Below, one piece after another: positions 1-4,260 of a DNA stretch of 6,086 nucleotides. The position numbers were made by a program, and so were the translations under genes. Each line of letters starts with the position of its first letter. Position 1 is the stretch's first letter. The stretch covers positions 1 to 6,086 of the forward strand of contig JAEXPB010000318.1 in the NCBI GenBank assembly GCA_023438965.1, written 5' to 3'. The notes under the pieces were generated by a model, which was not told where the DNA came from, did not search any database, and worked only from the letters and a program-made list of their open reading frames with translations. Origin of the DNA: Bacillota bacterium (lineage in GTDB: Bacteria > Bacillota > Clostridia > Saccharofermentanales > UBA5734).

Positions 1-98
1 TAACGGAAAGTTGCCGCACTGAGCTGGCCGGACTGCAAGATGGTTTTCTCCTGTCCCGAAAAGTAGTCTTGATGCAGAATCAGCTTCGTCATATCCAT
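1..98 (-). CDS. Partial leftward gene, probable DUF4432 / aldose-1-epimerase-like protein (N-terminus only)
   Basis: Read on the minus strand, an open frame starts at an ATG at 98-96 and runs off the left edge, giving 32 codons: MDMTKLILHQDYFSGQEKTI, then LQSGQLSAATFR. A purine-rich AAGGAAAGG (minus strand, about 107-115) lies roughly 8 nt upstream of the ATG. A GTG at 101-99 and a second ATG at 92-90 are in the same frame, so the exact start is open. The opening (short beta strand, YFS.QEK, then L..G.L...FR) resembles the N-termini of DUF4432 proteins, a galactose-mutarotase-like fold of uncharacterised sugar-binding enzymes. That family call is from memory and rests on few residues. The gene is divergent from uxaE and its own promoter is overlapped by an operator-like palindrome, which suggests co-regulation with uronate catabolism. 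I am fairly sure this is a real gene start and only moderately sure of the family. Confidence 0.65.
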   Translation of the reverse strand, partial: MDMTKLILHQDYFSGQEKTILQSGQLSAATFR

Positions 99-136
99 CA
101 CTCTAACCTTTCCTTAATGGTCATTAAAACAAATGT

Positions 137-155
137 GTCGTAACGTTATTACGAC
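137..155. promoter_or_regulatory. Operator-like palindrome O1 in the divergent intergenic region
   Basis: GTCGTAACGTTATTACGAC has perfect 7-bp arms (GTCGTAA / TTACGAC) around a 5-bp spacer. It also contains the 8-bp palindrome TAACGTTA centred on CG, the kind of central CG seen in LacI-family operators. It sits over the predicted start site of the leftward promoter, a position typical of repression. A related copy lies exactly 120 bp to the right. The regulator itself is not encoded in the window, so its family is inference. Confidence 0.55.
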
Positions 156-156
156 C

Positions 157-185
157 AGATTAGCACACGCCAAATTGAATGACAA
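157..185 (-). promoter_or_regulatory. Sigma-A promoter for the leftward gene
   Basis: On the minus strand, TTGTCA (185-180) and TAATCT (162-157) are separated by exactly 17 bp. This would start transcription near position 150, leaving a leader of about 50 nt before the leftward ATG at 98. The operator-like palindrome at 137-155 lies directly against the -10 element and covers the expected start site. Confidence 0.6.
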
Positions 186-219
186 GATATTCGGCACATT
201 TTACCTTATAATGCCGTTA

Positions 220-247
220 TTGTTATGCAGGTTGTATAAAATAATTT
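220..247 (+). promoter_or_regulatory. Possible distal rightward promoter for uxaE
   Basis: TTGTTA (220-225) and TAATTT (242-247) are 16 bp apart, and the O2 element follows immediately. The match to consensus is mediocre. A perfect TATAAT hexamer at 207-212 is an alternative -10 but has no recognisable -35. The whole 200-260 stretch is AT-rich, so chance matches are likely. It is listed mainly because the operator copy sits just downstream. Confidence 0.3.
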
Positions 248-256
248 ATGGTTTAT

Positions 257-274
257 GTCATAACGTTACCAGTC
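257..274. promoter_or_regulatory. Operator-like element O2, second copy of the GTCnTAACGTTA motif
   Basis: GTCATAACGTTACCAGTC shares GTC-n-TAACGTTA with O1 at 137-155. It is less symmetrical: only the central TAACGTTA is a perfect palindrome, and the right-hand side degenerates to CCAG. It starts about 3 bp after the expected start site of a weak rightward promoter (220-247) and lies roughly 110 bp upstream of the stronger promoter at 382-410. Its resemblance to O1, together with its placement, is the argument for a shared repressor. Confidence 0.45.
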
Positions 275-381
275 AATTCAAACCATTAGCCGGTCAAGGG
301 GATGACTGCGATTAAAACACCCAGTGGTTGGTCACCGATTGTCGGCGATATGCGTTCAGCTGTATAAGATCGGCCATTTGA

Positions 382-410
382 TTGACTGCCGTCATACCTT
401 TGCGTATAGT
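382..410 (+). promoter_or_regulatory. Strong sigma-A promoter for uxaE
   Basis: TTGACT (382-387) and TATAGT (405-410) are separated by exactly 17 bp, with one mismatch to consensus in each hexamer. Transcription should begin near 417, giving a leader of about 70 nt to the uxaE ATG at 488. This is the best rightward promoter in the intergenic region. No copy of the O1/O2 motif overlaps it, so control through those sites would need DNA looping or would act on the distal promoter. Confidence 0.65.
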
Positions 411-487
411 AGAGTAATAATTGTACCAGCTCGCTTTTGCCAGCCATAACACTCGGATCGGGCAGTCAGCCCGCAGGAGAAGATAAA

Positions 488-1942
488 ATGAACAAGCAAA
501 CCTTACTATCCAATTTCATCGCATATCCTGAATCGATCAATGACCTGAACGGACAGACAGTTTTCATGGCCCGCGAGCAAGAGGCGGATGTCCTGATCAT
601 CGCCGGCGGCGACCTGGGCTTTGCCGGCGAAGACTTCATAGCCGACGGCTGCCGTTGCCGCAAGGCGCCGCTCACCCACGACAATGCCGTCAACCTGCGC
701 CGGTTGTTTCCATTCACAGCGCCGCGCCAGGGTTTGGCGTCGGACCGCTCGCTTGGCGTCGGCGATCGACTGGGCGTAGCCGGTCCGGGGCATCTCCGGG
801 TTTTCAAGAAGTATGATGCTTTCCCGATCCTGGCCCAGCAGTCGATCCGTGAGCTGACGCTGACCGGCCGGACTTATGAGGATGTCCTCGACTGCGTCAC
901 CTTTGCCGTATATCGTGCCGGCTACCGCGATGGATTCGGTGCCGACGGCGATCATCTGAAAAAGCCGGAAGAACTGGAATACGCCCTGCGCTGCGGTTTT
1001 ACCATGATTACCCTCGACTGCAGCGAGCACATCCGGAATGATGTCGACAGCATGACCGATGCGCAGGTCGACCAGGCTTACCAGGCTGACGCCGCGCTGG
1101 AACAGCTCTATCTCGGCCGGTCGTTCACCATTGGCAACGATGCGGTCCTGACCTTCGGTCAATCCGAATTCCGCCGGATGACCCTGATCTACAACCAGGC
1201 GATCCGCTTCGCCGCCACGATTTATGAACGTTATATCCGGCCTAACCCGGTTGATTTTGAAATTTCCATCGACGAAACAGCGACACCGACCACACCGCTG
1301 CAACATTACTATGTCGCCAGCGAACTCCGTCGCCGCGGTGTGGTTTTCGCCACCCTCGCGCCGCGCTTTTGCGGCGAATTCCAAAAAGGGGTCGACTATA
1401 TCGGCGATCTGCGGCAGTTTGAGCGCGACTTTGCTGTCCATGCTGCTGTTGCCAGTCATTTTGGCTATAAAATCAGCGTCCACTCCGGCTCAGACAAGTT
1501 CTCCGTCTTCCCTATTGTCGGCCGCCTGAGTCAGGGACGTTATCACCTGAAAACCGCCGGCACGAACTGGCTGGAGGCCATCAAGCTGGTGGCGATGAAA
1601 CAGCCCGCCCTCTATCGGGAGATTCACGCTTTCGCGCTGCGGAATTTCACCGAGGCCCGCCGCTATTATCATGTCACCACTCGTCTGGACCTGATCCCGG
1701 ATCTGGCAGGCCTGCCGGATCAGGAATTACCTGTTTTGTTTGCGCAAAACGACGCCCGCCAGCTGATCCACATCACCTACGGACTCATCCTGACCGCCCG
1801 CCGGCCGGATGGCGCTTATTTGTTCCGCGCCCGGCTGTATGCTTTCTGGCAGGAAAATGCCGACGCCTATGCCGATCTGATCGAACAGCACATCGGCCGG
1901 CACCTGGCGACTCTTGGCTGTCCGGCCAGAGACCAGGTGTAA
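488..1942 (+). CDS. uxaE: Tagaturonate epimerase UxaE
   Basis: This 484-residue cytosolic protein is recognised as UxaE (tagaturonate epimerase, EC 5.1.2.7). The enzyme interconverts D-tagaturonate and D-fructuronate and so joins the galacturonate branch to the fructuronate/mannonate branch of hexuronate catabolism. Visible hallmarks are the block SDRSLGVGDRLGVAGPGH (residues 85-102), GADGDHLK (151-158), DETATPTTP (262-270) and KISVHSGSDKFSVFP (328-342). The Asp and His residues in these blocks are plausible metal or substrate ligands, but that is inference. There is no signal peptide or membrane segment. I chose the ATG at 488 because AGGAGA (475-480) lies 7 nt upstream. An in-frame ATG at 437 would add 17 low-complexity residues, lacks a comparable ribosome binding site and is unlikely. 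The gene stands alone, follows a strong promoter, is divergent from a possible sugar-epimerase-like gene, and converges on corA with a 35-bp gap. Confidence 0.87.
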   Translation: MNKQTLLSNFIAYPESINDLNGQTVFMAREQEADVLIIAGGDLGFAGEDFIADGCRCRKAPLTHDNAVNLRRLFPFTAPRQGLASDRSLGVGDRLGVAGPGHLRVFKKYDAFPILAQQSIRELTLTGRTYEDVLDCVTFAVYRAGYRDGFGADGDHLKKPEELEYALRCGFTMITLDCSEHIRNDVDSMTDAQVDQAYQADAALEQLYLGRSFTIGNDAVLTFGQSEFRRMTLIYNQAIRFAATIYERYIRPNPVDFEISIDETATPTTPLQHYYVASELRRRGVVFATLAPRFCGEFQKGVDYIGDLRQFERDFAVHAAVASHFGYKISVHSGSDKFSVFPIVGRLSQGRYHLKTAGTNWLEAIKLVAMKQPALYREIHAFALRNFTEARRYYHVTTRLDLIPDLAGLPDQELPVLFAQNDARQLIHITYGLILTARRPDGAYLFRARLYAFWQENADAYADLIEQHIGRHLATLGCPARDQV

Positions 1943-1977
1943 TGACCGAAAATCACGCGAACATTCATTAGCGCCGC

Positions 1978-3003
1978 TTATTTGCCGTCATCCGTCTCGT
2001 CACTTTTCTTGACCAGCCAGCGCAGGAAGAAATAGCTGATCACGCCGATGACGATCATCGCCAGCAGGAAGAGCGGGTAGGTGATCCGCCAGTTATCCGG
2101 GCCGGTCATCATCGACCACTCGGACATGCCGCCGATACCGGCCAGCAGGGACAAGGGCATGAAAATCGTGGTGATGACGGTCAGGCGACGGACTGAACGG
2201 TTGGTGCGGTTGGAGGAACGGGACATTTCATTGCTGCGCAGGGAAAGATCGATCTCCATCAGGCTGGTCGCCACATCGCGCAGCGTTTCCGTCAGTTCGA
2301 AGAGCCGCGTCAGATGGTCATAGACATCCCGGTAATGGTATACGGCCTTATCGGGGATAAACGGACAGTCCTTGCGACAGATCTTCACGAAGACCTCGCG
2401 TTCGTGGAACAGGCTCTTGCGCAGCGAGACCAGGGCACGGCGGATATGCTGCAGCGACTTCGGATCGAACTGGCCCGGGTGCTCCAGCACGGCGTCTTCT
2501 ATATCCGCCAGCTCATCCTCGAGCGCCTCGAGCGCCTCGAACTTGCCGTCGACGACAGCGTCCAGGATCGTGTGCATCACGAAGGCGGGGCCCTGGCGGC
2601 AGGTATCCATTTCGCGCCGGACCAGCTCCTCGATGCCGTCGAGCAGGGGTTTGCCGTTGGCCGCGCAGCGGTCGATGCTGATCAGGAAATGATCGCTCAG
2701 GAAGAAATCGAGTTCGTGAACATGCAACGTTTTCTCAGCGTAGTCGAAGGCATTGAAGAGGATGAAGGATCCATCGGGGAAGTCGTCGATCTTGGGAATC
2801 TGGTTCACATCGAGGGCGTCTTCCACCGACAGAGGATGGAGCTTAAGCGGCTCGATCAGGGGATTCAGATCCTCGGCGACCGGATCGACATAATACAGCC
2901 AGAAAAATCCGCCCTCCCGGGCTTTATCGATCGCCTCGGCGGCGCTGTCGGTGCGGTTGAGCCGGCCGGCACGCGTGATATGGTAGAAACGTGATATGCC
3001 CAT
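1978..3003 (-). CDS. corA: CorA-family magnesium/divalent cation transporter with GMS instead of GMN signature
   Basis: This 341-residue protein of normal CorA length should form a homopentameric inner-membrane channel for Mg2+ or related cations. The N-terminal cytoplasmic domain carries the typical HPLSVEDALDVNQIPKIDDF segment (56-75). A long acidic/basic helical region follows (about 150-265, with EALEALEDELADIED as a likely coiled coil), then two membrane helices near 274-292 and 308-327 and a charged tail (KKSDETDDGK). The end of the first helix reads PLSLLAGIGGMSEWSMM, so the pore-mouth signature that is normally GMN is GMS (292-294). The start at 3003 is supported by GAGGAG 7 nt upstream. 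The gene faces uxaE and appears to be its own transcription unit. Exact ion preference cannot be read from the sequence, and an efflux or Zn/Co role is possible. Confidence 0.88.
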   Translation of the reverse strand: MGISRFYHITRAGRLNRTDSAAEAIDKAREGGFFWLYYVDPVAEDLNPLIEPLKLHPLSVEDALDVNQIPKIDDFPDGSFILFNAFDYAEKTLHVHELDFFLSDHFLISIDRCAANGKPLLDGIEELVRREMDTCRQGPAFVMHTILDAVVDGKFEALEALEDELADIEDAVLEHPGQFDPKSLQHIRRALVSLRKSLFHEREVFVKICRKDCPFIPDKAVYHYRDVYDHLTRLFELTETLRDVATSLMEIDLSLRSNEMSRSSNRTNRSVRRLTVITTIFMPLSLLAGIGGMSEWSMMTGPDNWRITYPLFLLAMIVIGVISYFFLRWLVKKSDETDDGK

Positions 3004-3027
3004 GGCTGAACTCCTCGTTTTTTATCC

Positions 3028-3033
3028 ATTATA
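3028..3033 (-). promoter_or_regulatory. Candidate -10 element for corA
   Basis: A perfect TATAAT on the minus strand lies 25 bp ahead of the corA ATG and would give a leader of about 20 nt containing the GAGGAG ribosome binding site. No convincing -35 hexamer is found at 16-18 bp (the 17-bp position reads TCGCCC), so the call rests on the -10 and its position. Confidence 0.4.
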
Positions 3034-3072
3034 CCGCTTCCGCGCACAAGGGGCGAGATGGCCTGCAGCCGG

Positions 3073-3254
3073 TCAGATCCGCTTGATCTGGCAGGTCGTC
3101 CCCTTGGTCTCCGCCATCAGGTTACGGATCAGCCGCCAGCAGGATGATTAGCGGCAGGCCCTTCTGAATCCGGCCCCGGAACAGGCGATAGCCGAATCAG
3201 GTGATGAAGGCGATACTATAAATGAACTGCCGGCGATGTTCGCAGGAATCATTG
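3073..3254 (-). pseudogene. Possible decayed remnant of a small membrane-protein gene
   Basis: No intact gene lies here, but three minus-strand pieces read like broken coding sequence. About 3224-3254 reads MIPANIAGS. After a frame change, about 3138-3222 reads FIYSIAFIT, a TGA at 3199-3197 where TGG would give Trp, then FGYRLFRGRIQKGLPLIILL. After another frame change, 3135-3073 reads RLIRNLMAETKGTTCQIKRI and a stop. The hydrophobic/basic pattern resembles the end of a membrane protein, and base composition is gene-like, unlike the AT-rich DNA just beyond. I do not recognise a family. The joins are my reconstruction, and non-coding sequence remains possible. Confidence 0.35.
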
Positions 3255-3365
3255 TCGTCTGATACCTTTTATTCGCGATATTCTGCGTTGGTTGCACAAA
3301 ATCCCGGAAATAGGCGGTGATAATCTGTCATATTTGCGAACTTGTGTCTTCCTTGTTAATTAATA

Positions 3366-3394
3366 TTGAAAATAAGTTTTACTCATGTTACAAT
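3366..3394 (+). promoter_or_regulatory. Sigma-A promoter with extended -10 for the purine operon
   Basis: TTGAAA (3366-3371) and TACAAT (3389-3394) are 17 bp apart, and TGT directly before the -10 gives the extended TGn motif. The expected start is near 3400, about 35 nt before the riboswitch aptamer and about 264 nt before the first gene. This is a near-ideal vegetative promoter, consistent with control being exerted afterwards by attenuation. Confidence 0.65.
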
Positions 3395-3434
3395 CGCGAG
3401 TGTTGCAAATATGCAATATATTGACAACTGAATA

Positions 3435-3519
3435 GAAAGGTAACCCATATAAATCCGCAGATAAGGTGCGGATGTCCCTACGTGGCAACCTTAAATTGTC
3501 TACGCTATGGTGTTCTTTC
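3435..3519 (+). ncRNA. Purine riboswitch aptamer, guanine/xanthine-type (C74), with variant junctions
   Basis: The segment folds as a three-way-junction purine aptamer and aligns position by position with the B. subtilis xpt riboswitch recalled from memory. P1 is CCATA (3445-3449) with TATGG (3506-3510), extended outward by AAC/GTT and GAAAG/CTTTC. P2 is the 7-bp ATCCGCA/TGCGGAT stem, with loop GATAAGG. J2/3 is GTCCCTAC (3474-3481). P3 contains GGCAA/TTGTC, with loop CCTTAAA. The loop GG and CC dinucleotides needed for the kissing interaction are present. The residues equivalent to U22, U47, U51 and C74 are T3450, T3475, T3479 and C3505. C74 points to guanine, hypoxanthine or xanthine rather than adenine. 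Unusual features are C at 48 and 49 (normally U), G at 73 (normally A), and a bulged T3501 in P3. It precedes a phosphoribosyltransferase gene, the classic location for this riboswitch class. Confidence 0.85.
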
Positions 3520-3535
3520 GTTCTGTTCGATCATT

Positions 3536-3570
3536 AATAGCCCATCTCGCTTCGACCGCCGTGGGTTATT
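3536..3570 (+). other. Hairpin within the riboswitch expression platform
   Basis: AATAGCCCA (3536-3544) pairs with TGGGTTATT (3562-3570) over 9 bp, including one G-U pair, around a 17-nt loop, and is followed by CTTTATTTA. It could be a weak first terminator. More likely it is an inner stem that brings the two halves of the antiterminator (3510-3526 and 3601-3611) together. Confidence 0.5.
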
Positions 3571-3593
3571 CTTTATTTAGCAGATGGTTTATG

Positions 3594-3636
3594 AAAGTAG
3601 ACAGAGAACACTGGTATCTGTCTACTTTTTACTTTA
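3594..3636 (+). terminator. Riboswitch-controlled intrinsic terminator
   Basis: AAAGTAGACAG (3594-3604) and CTGTCTACTTT (3618-3628) form a perfect 11-bp stem with a 13-nt loop. A T-rich run (TTTTTACTTTATTT, counting the last stem Ts) follows, ahead of the ribosome binding site of the phosphoribosyltransferase gene. The 5' arm end and the loop (3601-3611) are complementary to sequence that includes the 3' strand of aptamer P1. Ligand binding should therefore free the terminator and turn the operon off. Confidence 0.75.
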
Positions 3637-3664
3637 TTTCACTTGATTTGGGGGAGATGGGATC

Positions 3665-4216
3665 ATGAAGGAATACAATTTGAAAGTGGCCGGTCTGGAA
3701 CGGAAACTACCGGTCGTGCAGATCTCCGATACATTGGAAATAGCCAGTTTTGTCATTCTGGGCGACGCGGAGCTCGTGGTGCAGGCCGCGGCTGAACTCG
3801 TCAAGAAAATCCCGGAAGTAGATTATCTGATCACCGCTGAAGCCAAAGGCATCCCGCTGGTCCAGGAATTGGCCCGCTTGCTGGGGATGAAGCGCTATTT
3901 CGTGGCCAGAAAGAGCATCAAGCCCTACATGACCGAACCGCTGGTGATCGAGGTTTATTCCATTACCACGCAAACCAAGCAGATCCTTTGCCTGAGCCGG
4001 GAAGAAAGTGAACTGATTGCCGGCAAACGCGTCTTGATTGTGGATGATGTGATCAGCACCGGCGAGTCGATCAAGGCAATGGAATCCCTGGTCCGTAAAG
4101 CCGGCGGCAAAGTGGCCGGCAAGGCAGCCATTCTGGCCGAAGGTGATTCCGCCGAACGCAAGGACATCATCTATCTGGAGAAATTGCCGGTGTTTCCTGT
4201 CCATTTGGCGAGATAA
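3665..4216 (+). CDS. Purine phosphoribosyltransferase (XPRT/APRT-like)
   Basis: This 183-residue type I phosphoribosyltransferase should transfer the ribose-5-phosphate of PRPP onto a purine base in the cytosol. The PRPP-binding signature VLIVDDVISTGES is at 123-135 and contains the acidic pair D127-D128. Upstream are YLITAEAKGIPL (54-65), corresponding to the PPi-binding loop region, and the flexible segment VARKSIKPYM (80-89). The stretch EVYSITTQTKQI (96-107) resembles the VYS.TKQT stretch of xanthine phosphoribosyltransferase as I remember it, whereas the overall length and fold also fit APRT-like proteins. The base specificity is therefore unsettled. The guanine-class riboswitch ahead of the gene argues for xanthine, guanine or hypoxanthine. 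The ATG at 3665 follows a GGGGGAG 8 nt upstream. It is the first gene of an operon with the ECF ATPase, which starts 44 bp downstream. Confidence 0.85.
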   Translation: MKEYNLKVAGLERKLPVVQISDTLEIASFVILGDAELVVQAAAELVKKIPEVDYLITAEAKGIPLVQELARLLGMKRYFVARKSIKPYMTEPLVIEVYSITTQTKQILCLSREESELIAGKRVLIVDDVISTGESIKAMESLVRKAGGKVAGKAAILAEGDSAERKDIIYLEKLPVFPVHLAR

Positions 4217-4260
4217 TCCGAATTGTCGCGATCATCCGTCCGGAGATAGGAGATAAGGCA

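Noticed and set aside
133..315. A 60-codon rightward open frame in the uxaE upstream region
   Set aside because: It has no ribosome binding site, overlaps the operator and promoter elements, and its product shows no coherent domain. The stretch is AT-rich regulatory DNA.
437..487. Upstream ATG that would extend UxaE by 17 residues
   Set aside because: The extension is low-complexity and includes the ribosome binding site (475-480) of the ATG at 488, which is the better start.
506..1483. Long open frame antisense to uxaE (325 codons)
   Set aside because: It is a shadow of GC-rich coding sequence. The sense strand encodes a recognisable enzyme throughout, and the antisense product has no recognisable motifs.
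1943..1977. Bidirectional terminator between uxaE and corA
   Set aside because: The 35-bp gap shows no stable inverted repeat and no T-run, so no terminator can be supported.
2518..2541. Short tandem repeat within corA (gcgcctcga-type units)
   Set aside because: It is explained by the repeated coding of EALEAL in the coiled-coil region and is too short to be an independent repeat.
2314..2994. Long open frame antisense to corA (226 codons)
   Set aside because: It mirrors the corA codon pattern. The opposite strand carries clear CorA motifs and a ribosome binding site.
3421..3453. TTGACA at 3421-3426 as a second promoter for the purine operon
   Set aside because: The only good -10 (TATAAA, 3448-3453) is 21 bp away and lies inside the aptamer, so initiation there would truncate the riboswitch.
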